From NCBI GenBank assembly GCA_932521025.1, contig OW051471.1:6634001-6698000 (forward strand): a DNA stretch of 64,000 nt, in the 5' to 3' direction. This document shows, piece by piece, positions 10,278 through 21,300 of this stretch. The position numbers and the translations under genes were made by a program. The notes beneath the pieces were generated by a model. It was not told the DNA's origin. It saw only the letters and a list, made by a program, of their open reading frames with translations, and made no database searches. The stretch's first letter is position 1. Every line of letters begins with the position of its first letter. The stretch comes from Oscheius onirici. Taxonomy: Eukaryota; Nematoda; Chromadorea; Rhabditida; Rhabditidae.

Positions 10278-13200
10278 ATGCCGGACACTCCAGCATCCAA
10301 ACCGATCAAAAATGGACTAACCAAGGCGACGAGTCCTCCTGGACTTGCTACTCCAACTCCTACAACTACACCACCAAAACCTGAGACTGACAAGAAAAGA
10401 AGAGCGAATGTGAGACGAGTAGATGCACTACATCCAACCAACGAATCGTAAGTACTTTGAAAAGTGGGTGTGGGAACAGTTTTCGATGGGGAGGAGGATC
10501 CCCGTGATCGTATTATGACTGATTTGTAATTCCAATATCATGCTACCGTTCACAATTCCCGCCAAAGAACTCTATACTTTCCCCCCTAGATGAATGAACA
10601 TTCCTAAAATTGTCGAGCCTAAGATTCGACCTCGGTAAGATGAGACAAGTCGTACAAAGAAGATTTCAGAGCGAGCACATGGTTGACGGGAGAAGAACGA
10701 ACTCGTCTCGAGGCTGTGCAACAGGATTGGCGTCGAAGTCGACCGACAAAGATTCGTGCAGTTCCGCAACATGACAATGTTGGCACCGAAAAGGTTTGTT
10801 CTTTTCTTCTCTTGGTTTCCGATCGCTCGCAAATGAAATGGTCTTCATGTTGTTTTCAGCCGTGGATAAGAAAACGCGAACCGACCGAGTCTGGAGCCTT
10901 TTCGCCACAGATTTCAGTTGGTCATTTGGTAAACAAGCGTCTGTCAGAAGAAGTCCCGACGACAGCTCTCTCACCCGAAAAAGCAGCGGAAGATGCTGAA
11001 GGAGTCTTCGAAAGACACAGGTATGTTCCGGCTTCTCTGGCTACAATAAGAAAGCTCAAAAATTATGCATCTTTGTTCGCAACTAACCTTCGATCAATAT
11101 GTTTCCCATAGTTTTTAGCGATTCAAAAGAGTCTGAAATTGTGTGGGCTAAACTGACACCCACGTGTGGCGCAAATTATTACCATAAACTCGGGCGCTCC
11201 TAGTGTATTTTTGGCTCAACCATTTCTATTCGTGACTGCAATAAAACTTGGTCGGTATTTAGCCAGCGAGGCGGATTGGCCCTGTGGAATGTTTAAAGCC
11301 CCTCGCTATCTGGCCCCTCAGATGCACCCGCTAGCCAAAGGCTTGAAAACGGGAGAATACTTTACTTTATTTAGCCAGTCTTGTTGTGAAAAGTAATGGC
11401 TGCGCACACGTGGCAGAAGCCGGTCTTCACGTCACTTTTTGTAGGTGTTGACTGTCGAGAAAGAGAGACGGGTTCGGAATAATAAGAGTCTCTTGCAGGT
11501 TAAGAAGACCTGAAGGAGCAGAAGGTGCCGAGTCGACGATCTCGGAGAGACCAGTCACACCGATAACTGAAGCAACGTCTCTCTCACCAGAACCAGTAAA
11601 AGAGACGGATCGAGAAGAGGAGGAACAGAAAGTGAAAGATGCAATCGAATTCGACGAGGACTTTGATTCGCAAGAGAAACCTATCGACAAGAGTCCGCAA
11701 AATCGGTTTCTCAAATTCGACGAAGAGCTGGGAAGAGGCTCGTTCAAGACGGTCTTTCGCGGGTTGGACACGGAAACTGGAGTCGCGGTGGCCTGGTGTG
11801 AACTACAAGATAGCAAATTGAACAAAGCCGAAAGACAGCGGTTTCGAGAAGAGGCCGAAATGCTCAAGGACCTTCAACATCCTAACATTGTACGTTTCTA
11901 CGACTACTGGGAAAGGACGGATCATGGCGGCAAGAGGAAGTACATTGTGTTGGTAACTGAGCTGATGACCAGTGGAACTCTGAAAATGTATCTCAAACGG
12001 TTCAAACGTATCAACATCAAGGTAGATTGGGTTTTGCAACATAAAAAAAAAGAGAATTTAGGTTTTGAAGTCGTGGTGTCGTCAGATCCTGAAAGGACTG
12101 TCTTTCCTGCATTCGAGAAATCCGCCAGTCATCCACAGAGATCTCAAATGTGACAACATTTTCATCACAGGAACTACGGGTAGTGTCAAAATAGGAGATC
12201 TTGGTCTGGCTACTCTCAAAAACAAATCTTACGCCAAAAGTGTCATCGGTACGTTCTCTCATCCGTCAATGTTTATTGGCACATCTGTCTCTGACTCTTT
12301 CTTTCGCCGGAAGAAAAGAATCTGTTCGCCATCAGCTGTGACGGCAGTGATCATGTGCCAGCCTCCTGACCAAACACTCGCAGATTCGCAACTGTCGCGA
12401 GGGCGCTTTGCGGGGGAAAGAGCACGTAGCACACGTGAACTGCACGCGGCAGAATCAAAGGAAAAGTTCAGGTACTCCCGAATTCATGGCTCCGGAAATG
12501 TACGAGGAAATGTATGATGAGAGTGTCGATGTCTACGCCTTTGGAATGTGTCTTTTGGAGATGGTAACTGGAGAATATCCCTACTCGGAATGCCAATTTC
12601 CTGCTCAAATCTATCGAAAAGTTACCACTGTAAGATTTTTTCTTATTCTTTGTCATATTTACTTCGTGCAGGGAGTAAAACCGGAATGTTTCAATCGGAT
12701 ACCTCAACAGTACCCGGAGATCAAAGAAATCATCGATCGATGTATTCGTGTCCGTCGAGAAGAACGCAGTACCGTCAAGCAGCTTCTGAACGACGATTTC
12801 TTCATTCCGGAAGAGTTGATAGGCATCAGAGTGGAGATCAAAAACCGGGATGTCGACTTGGAAACTCTAAACTCGGAGATACAAATGCAGCTGCGAGTGT
12901 TCGATGAGAAGAAGAGGAAACAGTACAGATTCAAGGAGAACGAAGGTTTGCAGTTCGCCTTCGACATCGAGAACGATACGGCAGAGGAAGTGGTGCAACA
13001 GATGATAGAGCAACAGCATATTCCGGACGAGGACATGAAGATGATCACGAAACTCATCAAGGACAAGGTCGAGGGGTTCAAAAGAGATCGCGAGTTTCGT
13101 CTGAATGAGCTACAACGACAGAGAGATGAAGAGGCTCGAATCAAGGAAGAACAAGAGATCAAGGAGGAGTTGAAAGCACGACAATGTGCCAAGGAGAAGG

Positions 13201-16060
13201 CTGCTCAAGAAGCTCTGGAGCAGCAGAACAAGCCTCAACAGGAAACACAGGCAGTATCTCCGCCCCAGCCTCAGTCACAACAAGTGCAACAACCACAGCC
13301 TCAGCCACAGTCCCAGCCACAGCCGCAACCATCAACGCAGCCACAGACTCTGTCTGAAATCACTCCACCAACACAACTACCAGCTCCAATTATCTCAACA
13401 GTATCAGAAGATCAGCCAGCAGCTCCTGTGGTAGTTCTTTCTCGTTTGTAACAAAAGTTTGATTTTAGGTAACAACTCCGAGTGAGGAACAGGCCGACGG
13501 AACTCTTGAAGACAAGAAAAAGACAAAGCGGAAAATCACGATCGAGATTTTGAAGGTGGACGAGACACAAGACAAACCGCTGGTTTCGTGTAAACTGGAT
13601 ACTGCACACAAGACTGTCACTTTCCAATTTGCTCCGGGATCTGACAAGCCATCTGATATTGCAGAAAAGCTGGTTTGTTTTAGATCTGGAGTCTGTTCAA
13701 TTCATTTTTTTGAAGTTGGAAGAAAATTGTCTGTCGCCGCATCATGTGGCAGTGGTTCAGGATCAGTTGGATACAGTGATCAAACTCGTGAATACGACAT
13801 CGAACAAGGGAATTGGATCTAAACTGACTAGTGTTGTGGAAGTACAAGCAGTGCCTGCTCCCTCACCAACTCTTCCTCCTTCCCAAACTGCTCCAAATCT
13901 TCTTCCTCCCGCCACTGCTTCTCCGCCTTCTCCCCAGATCGAGGCTGATCCAACTCTGATTGCGGTTTCTGCTCAGACTCTCACGCAAGAAACAGTTCCC
14001 GCCCCAGCACCTGCACCATCTGTTCCTATTCCGACTCAACCGCCGGTCAGTTTTTACTCTTTCTAGTCTCATGCAAACTGTCTTTTCAGCAACCAGCTGC
14101 AAGTTCTGCAACGGATCTCATGACTCGCAGTGTCGACAGTCAGTTGCCTGTGGAACCGGTAGTTACAAGTCCAATCCCGACGTCCTCTTCTGTCCAATCT
14201 CTTTCCGGAACATCTACCACCCAGACTGCCCCAAAATTGTCCAGATTCCAGGTCCGATTGTTTCTTTGCTATTTATCAGTTGTGTATAGGTGACACCCTC
14301 TACTGTGACAACAGTTACACCTTCTCCGGCACCTCCTCCGCCGATTGCTGTAGTCACAGAGCCGACTGGATCGACGCCATCCCAATTGACAGCACCTGCG
14401 TCCATTTCGAGCGGATCGTCTCCCTCCAACACGGCTCATTCGAACATGTCATCGGTAACGAGCAATTCGAGTGCCGGGAGTAGATTCAAGGTAACAAATC
14501 GAGTTCTAGCGTCTTCTAGTTCAAATCTTCAGGTACAGCCAGTTATGCCTCTGAATCTTGGTGCGCCTTCAGTCGAATCCGGGTTTTCGTCATCCACCTC
14601 GACTCACACCGAGGCTAGTCTAACCAGTATTGTTTCTTCAATACCCACTCCACAGTCGGTCGGTATACCCACAGGCAAACCACCAGTGGCCTCTCCGTCT
14701 CTATCAGCCCAAGTTTCTCAAAATCTCGATCCTCTATCAAAACTGGAGAGCGAGTTGCGGAAAGTGAGTGGAGTGACTACAGTCTCTGCAGCTGGTCCAT
14801 CTGTGCATCAGCCCATTCCCGAATCGATGACCAATCCTCTCCAGCAGACAAGCAATGTGACTACTGGTCTAACTCACGTTAACGGAACAGTCTCCGTTCA
14901 TGGAAATTCTCATCTGGGACCATCTAGTCTGCCTCATACTCCCGCTCATACGGGAGAAGTTACGACAAATCTGGCGGAATTGACGGAAAAGCTGGCTGTG
15001 TTGAGTAGACAACGAGATGAGGAGAACAGTTCGACTCAGACAACGGCTAGTGGTTCTGACGACCTCCATGTAGATACATTGAATGGACTGGCTCAAGCGC
15101 TCCAGAAGGTCATCAATCCGGAAGCGAGAGAACCGACTCCATCTTTGTTCTCTGAAGTGAATGGAGGCAGAGCAACTCCACCGACTGTCATGTCTGTTCC
15201 CGACCTTCAACATCACGAAGAAAACGTAAGTTTTGTGGCTTTGCGTCGCTGTCCTATTTGTGCTAGTCCCATTCTAATTTCTGTGCATAACCCGTGTGTT
15301 TCTCTAGCCTCTCGGCGGTAGCATGTCTGCTTCGGATGAGTCTCTGTCGACGGAAGGTCCAGACGGACTGTCTTTTTCTCAAACCGCTCCGGATCTTCGA
15401 CGAGGTGGAAACGAGCTTGCGACTCTCGGCAGTCTGGAGAATGCACTCTCCTCCACACTAGGCACAACGATCAGAACCACGAACATGACATCCGAACAAG
15501 CTATGTTTCATCTGGGCACTCCGCCTCTCCTCAGTCCCTATCCTACGTCCGAGTCTGAGTTTGACCAGGTGCTTGGCTTTTCACTCATCCGAGCCTCGTT
15601 TTCTGTCTAACATTCAAAGCATCATTTTAGATGGACGAAGATGATGAAGAAGAGGACCCAGATGTGGCTGAGATGATCGTTCGTCATCGTACTCAAATGA
15701 GACAACTTCGAGAACAACAACGTACCGAGTTGGAGTCTCTCCGGATAAAAAAACGAATCGGGAGAGCTGCGACACTGCATCCGGAAGCCCAAGGACAGTC
15801 TATTCCACCGTCATCTCTTTCACTTCCTGCCAGTCCTCCTGCCCTTCCAGCAGATGTCAGTCTTTTTATTTTCGAGCGAAACAGTTGTTTAGAAAACGCT
15901 TCTTTCGCCTGGTCGAAGTCGAGTAGGAGACGGAGAAACACTGGCTGCCCAATTGCAGTCTCTCCAACAGGCCCTCTCTCCGTCGTCTTCTCATCTGAAA
16001 TTGGCTCCTGTGCCCAACAGACCGCGAGACAAAAACTCCGCTCCTCCTCGACCGTCATAA
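10278..16060 (+). CDS. wnk-1: WNK (with-no-lysine) serine/threonine kinase
   Basis: About 15 exons encode roughly 1,440 residues. The kinase domain starts at [17 protein letters not shown]; as in all WNKs the usual beta-3 lysine is a cysteine ([10 protein letters not shown]) and the catalytic lysine is in the glycine loop (GSFKTVF). The catalytic loop is [12 protein letters not shown], the metal-binding motif DLG, and the activation loop [16 protein letters not shown], split by an intron at 12250-12470. After the kinase comes a PF2-like autoinhibitory domain, which binds RFxV motifs ([13 protein letters not shown]...), a Gln/Pro-rich linker and a second similar domain near 13510-13790. Two RFxV motifs follow (RFQV at about 14248/14290, RFKV near 14487), the kind that docks SPAK/OSR1-type kinases. 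A C-terminal coiled coil with an HQ-type motif (about 15650-15740) precedes the stop. WNKs sense chloride and osmotic stress and control cation-chloride cotransport. Confidence 0.93.
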
Positions 16061-16387
16061 CATTTTTGTAAGTTTACCGCTCTTTAGAGTACTGCAAAAA
16101 AAAGTTTAGTTTCTTGGCTCCAAGAGTACTCGTCCACACAATCCGGTGATATTTATATGATGGTTTCAACCACACGGGTCACAAAACAAATTAGCTTACA
16201 AGCCACCTACCAGCCGCCTGCACGAGTCTTCCCACCCCGTTGCTTTCTTCGTCACATCAACGCTATGCTCATCTTTTCTAGTAAACAACTATTCTTTGTT
16301 CTTCCTTCCTTTTCAATCAGTCTCGGGTGAAATCTTAATTTATTCTGACTCTGAGTTTGGCTAATGTTGTTAGCCTGTCGAGAATCT

Positions 16388-16701
16388 ATTTTAAATTGCT
16401 CCCAGGTCTCTCTCTCTCTGTGTCTGAAGCTCTAATTGAGGATAAGGAGGGGAGCTTTGTGCGCAAATTAGTTTTTAACAAGTCGCGACAGGAAAAGCAA
16501 GGGCACAAAGGGTTCTTATGACTTGGATAGTTTCTTTGGAGGGACAGGGAGTGACTGGAACGGAGTGACAAGGGAAGAAGGGAAGGGACTGTAAGACTGA
16601 CACTCACTAAAGATAGGAACGGGCCGGGCGATCCGTTCAGGTCCTACATTTTGGAATTAGGCTTGGGAGTGAGTGTGTTCCAATACAATTTCGGTAGTTT
16701 C
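16388..16701 (+). repeat. Truncated, diverged copy of the repeat element
   Basis: These 314 bases are clearly homologous to 17087-17398 (shared blocks such as CTGAAGCTCTAATTGAGGAT and GGTCCTACATTTTG) but differ at many sites and indels. The copy stops at GGTAGTTTC, exactly where a GPCR-derived segment begins. It lies just after the WNK 3' end. Confidence 0.85.
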
Positions 16702-17086
16702 AAGATTGATACCAGAATTTACACAAGTTGCCCACACTGCGGGCTTCGAGATGCTGTCTTTCACCTGGACACAGTTTTCTGTCGCTCTGAACAACTTACA
16801 GTGCTGATGAGAAGACTGAAAAGTGAGAGACAGTTAGGCATCGAGACCAAAACGGTGGAAATACACGAGACCAGAAGACACGATCTAGTCTGAACCAATT
16901 GTTCGTGTCGTCTTCTAAAAACCCCAAGTTTTTGAACAGTTGAAAGGAACCTGTTTTCAATGGGATCATCGGATGGTTTTCGGACAGACATGGTCTGAAC
17001 TGCTATGGAATTGAGGACGACTCCACTGATGTAGCCGAAGACATTGTGCGCGTAGACACACCCAGAGTACAATCTAAATCTTATCC
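16702..17086 (-). pseudogene. GPCR gene fragment (TM5 to TM7 region), copied from 45 kb
   Basis: This segment matches 45006-45390 without gaps (constant offset of 28,304) and reads identically in both the plus and minus frames I could compare. On the minus strand it contains the exons for TM5 and TM6 of the receptor at 44815-47881, plus the first part of the TM7 exon (ending before the NSGIN motif is complete). It has no start codon, no TM1-TM4 exons and no receptor 3' end, so it cannot make a receptor. The flanks are element sequence on both sides. Confidence 0.85.
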
Positions 17087-17506
17087 ATTTTAAATTGCTC
17101 TCGCGTCTCTGTGTGTTTGTGTGTCTGAAGCTCTAATTGAGGATAAGGAGGGGAGCTTTGTTAGGAGGGGAGCTAGTTTTTGACAAGTCACGACAGGAAA
17201 AGCAAGTGCGCGAAGTCTTCTAACAACTTTGATAGTTTCTTACTGGGACAGTGTGACTGAAACAAAGTGACAAGTGGAGAAGGGAAGGGATAGTAGGACT
17301 CAGACTCACTAAAGCTAGGAACGGGCGACCCGTTCAGGTCCTACATTTTGAAATTAGGCTTGGGAGGGAGTGGGTTCAAATATAATTTCGGTAGTTTCTT
17401 TGGAGAGTGCCTGGAGGAGAGTAAAAGAAGGAATGAAAGGGAAATCCGTGACAGAGCGAAGTCACGAATTTCTACTTTAGCCCTGGAAGGGCGTTGCCAA
17501 CCTTGT
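17087..17506 (+). repeat. Recent copy of the repeat element
   Basis: About 420 bases, apparently identical to 45391-45795 through position 17491, then a 2-base difference and a shared 13-base end (TTGCCAACCTTGT). No terminal inverted repeats or coding capacity for a transposase are visible, so the element class is unknown; it could be non-autonomous or simply a dispersed repeat. Confidence 0.8.
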
Positions 17507-17658
17507 AATCCAACACTTGCACAACTTTTGGGTAGTTGACAAGTTCAAAGACCCCTTTAAAAGAACTCAAGAAATTAGATAGTCGACTTCAAGTTGTGAC
17601 GGAATGTTGTCCTTTGTCGTGTTCTGTCTGCTGATGCCACTCCATTTTCTGGTCTTCT

Positions 17659-17967
17659 GTGGCTCGAAAAGGAAAGAAAAGTCCGGATCCGCCCTCTAAG
17701 AAGCAGCCTGTTCCGAAGAGCATCGAGGCGTCTACACAACACGGGAACAGTAAGGAAACGAGTCATTCTGCCAAACAGCTACTACGTTCCGATGACGCCA
17801 TGGCTGCTTATCTCAGCAGTTTTCACGACGAGGAGAAGTCGATGCCGCCCTGCTCAACACAAGAGTCGGACCTGGCCAACCTGCCAAATTCTACTCAACC
17901 ATCAGCCACAAAAGTCACTCAGATGTCGATCGATTCGACCGAAAAGAGCACTGGGAAGGGCAAATGA
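17659..17967 (+). CDS. Hypothetical Ser/Lys-rich protein, 5' end unresolved
   Basis: An open frame of about 102 codons with a basic start (ARKGKKSPDPPSKK) and a polar, serine- and threonine-rich remainder, ending at a TGA. No domain is recognisable. There is no ATG in this frame: the frame opens after a TGA at 17632 and the first candidate is GTG at 17659, and I find no clear splice acceptor upstream. The repeat insertion ends only about 150 bases before it, so the original first exon may have been lost or displaced. It could also be a chance frame. Confidence 0.3.
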   Translation: MARKGKKSPDPPSKKQPVPKSIEASTQHGNSKETSHSAKQLLRSDDAMAAYLSSFHDEEKSMPPCSTQESDLANLPNSTQPSATKVTQMSIDSTEKSTGKGK

Positions 17968-18185
17968 AAAATCACAAAGCAAGAGCCGATAAAAATAGCA
18001 CTGATTCTTTCTTCTTTCATTCTTTGACTAATCTTTAAAGACATCCTTCTTGCTACTGGAAACGCGTTTGTGAGTCGAGATAACAATCGATCGACCTTCA
18101 TTTCTACTCCGACCTTTGTTTACGAGACTGTTCTTTGAATAGAAGGGGTCATCTTGTCATTAAGTTTGCTTGCCTCTATTCAGTG

Positions 18186-19715
18186 ATGAACAAGGACGAG
18201 GCCAAGATTCTTCTCGGCTGTGTCGGAGCATCGTTTGTCGCTTTCTTGGTCAGTGTTTTTTTTACTATTTTAACAACATAAACGTTTCAGACTTTCAAGA
18301 AGGCGAAGAAATGGTTCGCCTCTCGGAAAGACGAGTTCATTCCCGTAGGAGTAGTCAAGCACTTGTACATATATCCGGCTAAATCGTGTAAACCGAAAAA
18401 AGTGTTCTCCTTCTATTGTGGACCAAAAGGACCACAACATGGAGAGATCAAAGACCGTCATTTTCAAGTCGTAGACGGAAAAGGTGGAGTTTTCTGGACA
18501 GCACGACAGAAGCCACAGATGGTAAATTCCTACCTCAATTATAACTCATAGTAAACCCCAGGTGCTTATTGACGTGACAGTTGAGAATGGCCATCTATGT
18601 GTAACACTTCCTGACGGTCGGACCGACTCTATCAGTGTAGACGACATCAAAAAGAAGAACGATGTCCGAAAGACGACGTGAGCTTGTATCTAGTATTTTT
18701 ACACAAATTTTAGCCTACACGGGAAGTTGAGAACGGACGGCTATGACTGTGGCAACGGTATATCTGCTTTGTTGAGTGATTTCCTCGGGGAGGCCGATAC
18801 ACGGATGGTCATGTACTCGGATGAACTTTTTACGGAAAGAGTTTGCAAGCCAGAAACTGCTTGGTGGATGAACAACCCCGTTCCAAACAGAGTTGATAAC
18901 GTAGCCTATCAGGATCTTGCTCCATACGTAAGAGTACCTCCTTTTTAGTTTAGCACATTGCAGATGATCCAAACTGAAGCATCTCTTGACGATCTTAACT
19001 CTCGGCTGGAAGAAGACGTAGGATACCTTTACTGATTTAAAACCGTTCAGGTGTCCCAACTGAATTTCCGTCCGTGTATTGTGGTGGATAAATGTGAGGC
19101 TTGGGCTGAAGATACCTGGTCTGATATACGATTGGGAGACGTTGAGCTACAATGTTTCAAGCCTTGTACACGGTATGTTCTGGAGTTTATGCGACTGTAC
19201 ATGGTGGGCCAAAAGTATAGCAACCGCGGGCTTACTACTCAAACTCAAACTTTTAGGTGTTTTTGTTCTTCCAGATGCCCTGTGTGTAATTTCGGCGGAT
19301 TATTTAACTTGTTTTATACCGAAAACCATCTCTAACTTGGGTTGAAATCAATCAAAGAATAGTTGTTATATGTTCAATTTACATCTGGGCCTTTTTCCCG
19401 CCTTCCACGAACATTTCTCTGAGTTGCTATAATTTTGGCCCACCCTGTACTGTTTCGCAGATGTGTGCTGACAACTGTGAATCCCGAAACCGGAGAGAAA
19501 CATCCTGGAATGCAGCCATTGAAAAAACTGCGCGAGTTCCGTCTTGCTCCTGAAGGTCGAATGCGCAAAGAGTTCAAAGATTCGCCCATATTTGGAGTCA
19601 ACGCCGGTCTGACAAAAGGAGTAAGTGCTCAGTTGTACTTTCCCTACGAAACCTACAGGGCTACATTCACGAGGGTCAAGTAGTCTACGCTCGTCACAAG
19701 CCTTCCGCCTGGTAA
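18186..19715 (+). CDS. Mitochondrial amidoxime-reducing component-like MOSC protein (copy 2)
   Basis: Exons join into a protein that matches copies 1 and 3 end to end: N-terminal anchor (ILLGCVGASFVAFLTF), MOSC N-terminal domain (DEFIPVGVVKHLYIYPAKSC), and MOSC domain with the cofactor cysteine in PCTRCVLTTVNPETG and the C-terminal GYIHEGQVVYARHKPSAW. The start ATG follows a CTATTCAG tract by two bases, which looks like a trans-splice acceptor. The intron between PCTR and CVLT, tiny in the paralogues (37-43 nt), is about 290 nt here because it contains a MITE. The stop is only 118 bases before the ATG of copy 3 on the same strand, spacing typical of nematode operons. The expected role is reduction of N-hydroxylated substrates at the mitochondrial outer membrane. 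Confidence 0.88.
19200..19447. mobile_element. Mariner-type MITE in a MARC intron
   Basis: Terminal inverted repeats of 25 bases (19200-19224 and 19423-19447) agree at 23 positions; the outer part reads CAGGGTGGGCCAAAA at the right end and CATGGTGGGCC at the left. TA dinucleotides flank both sides (19198-19199, 19448-19449), the Tc1/mariner target duplication. The 248-base body has no transposase, so it is non-autonomous. It sits wholly within an intron and leaves both splice sites usable. Confidence 0.85.
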
Positions 19716-19833
19716 CTAGAATTTCGTGATAAAGTCTCTATCTTTTCAATGAAACGCAAAATGATGATAACACGTGCTTTTCTAGTCCATTATACAGTTG
19801 ATTTTTCGCTCAGTCGCTTCCGTCTAGATTCAA

Positions 19834-21205
19834 ATGTTCAACTATCGTAAGGAGCTGTCTGCTCTTCTTGGTTCTCTCGGTCTCGGATTTTTGACTTTTC
19901 ACGTTTGTTCGCCTTTTATGTATAACAGAAAATCTTCAGTTGGCCAAACGACTGAAATCTTATCTTGGACATGCTAGAAAAGACGATTTTGTACCTATTG
20001 GAGTTGTAAAATCCCTTCACATTTTCCCCCTGAAATCGGGAAAGGGTCATAAGGTTTGCCATGAGTACTACATTTAGTTCAAAGGTTTAGGTCTTTTCGT
20101 TTTTCTGTGGACCACGAGGACCGGTGGTTGGAGAGTTGAAAGACCGAGAATTTCAACTGGTGGATGGCTCGAGTGGAAACTTTTATTCTGCTCGTCAGAA
20201 GCCGAAAATTGTATTTTTCTACAACGTCAAAGAATCGAAGAAATTAAGGTTCTGATTGAAAGTGATGTGAAAAAGAACCATTTGCACGTCAAAATACCTG
20301 GTCAAGAGGAAATCGTCGTCGATTTGGGAAAAGTGAGGAGAGAGAGAAACATTCGTCATACAATGTAGGCGATTGTGAATTTGTCGTCATTCTCTTCAGT
20401 TACAAAGGCTTGAACATCGACACAATTGATTGCGGAGAGGACATTTCGAAGAAATTGTCCCTTTTCCTCGAAGAACCAGACGTTCGAATGGTCTCGTACG
20501 ATGAGAGTCTATTGAACGAGCGAGTTATCCGGTCGAACCCAGACTGGTGGAACAACAACCCAGTTCCAGACAGACGAGACAGAGTTAGTTAATCCCGATA
20601 AAATTCAGAATCTTGTAGGTAAATTTCCACGACTTTGCACCGTATCTCATCCACACCGAAGCGTCTCTGAACGATCTCAACTCTCGTCTAGTTGAGCCGA
20701 TAGAGCAGATTCAGATGAGACCAGTGATTGTGGTGGACAAATGTCCAGAGTACGACGAGGATAAGGTTCGTTCAGTAAATCTCCATCACAGAGCCTTTCT
20801 TTTTTTTTCAATTTAATCTTAAACGCTAGCCTGAGTAAATAACTAATTTAGTGGGAGGAACTACGGATCGGCGAAGTGAAATTTCAAATGTATCTTCCCT
20901 GCTATCGGTATCTAATCGGAAATCATCCAAAACAAGCATTTCAGGTGCATTTTGACGACAATTGATCCAAAAACTGGTAAAAAGCACGATGATCTAGAGC
21001 CTCTAAAGACACTTCGTGGCTATAGACTAGCCTCAGGAAAGATGCGACAACAGTTCAAAGAATCTCCACTTTTTGGCGTCTGTGCAGGATTACTCGACAA
21101 CAAATCAGTTCGATGAGTTTTTATCTGAAGAACATTCAAATTCAGGGCGGATACATCCACGAAGGACAGACAGTCTACGCCCGTTACAAGTCTACCGCCT
21201 TCTAA
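19834..21205 (+). CDS. Mitochondrial amidoxime-reducing component-like MOSC protein (copy 3)
   Basis: Nine or so short exons encode anchor (LLGSLGLGFLTFH), MOSC N-terminal domain (DDFVPIGVVKSLHIFPLKSG) and MOSC domain with the cofactor cysteine in PCYRCILTTIDPKTGKK and the C-terminal GYIHEGQTVYARYKSTAF. Intron positions match those of the neighbouring copy, so the pair arose by tandem duplication. It follows copy 2 by 118 bases on the same strand and is probably cotranscribed. Copy 1 lies about 16 kb away on the opposite strand. The role expected from the family is molybdenum-dependent N-reduction; whether the three copies differ in substrate cannot be read from sequence. Confidence 0.88.
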
Positions 21206-21300
21206 CCGCCATGCCATTCCATAGATCTGCATAAAAATTAAACAAAACGAATTCACTAGTCATTGCATGAAAGTTAACAAAGTTCAAGATCGCAGAGTAG

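Noticed and set aside
16651-16893. Plus-strand frame (about 80 codons) ending in the same 60 residues as a frame at 45.0 kb.
   Set aside because: The shared peptide is antisense to receptor exons; the match reflects the DNA duplication, not a gene.
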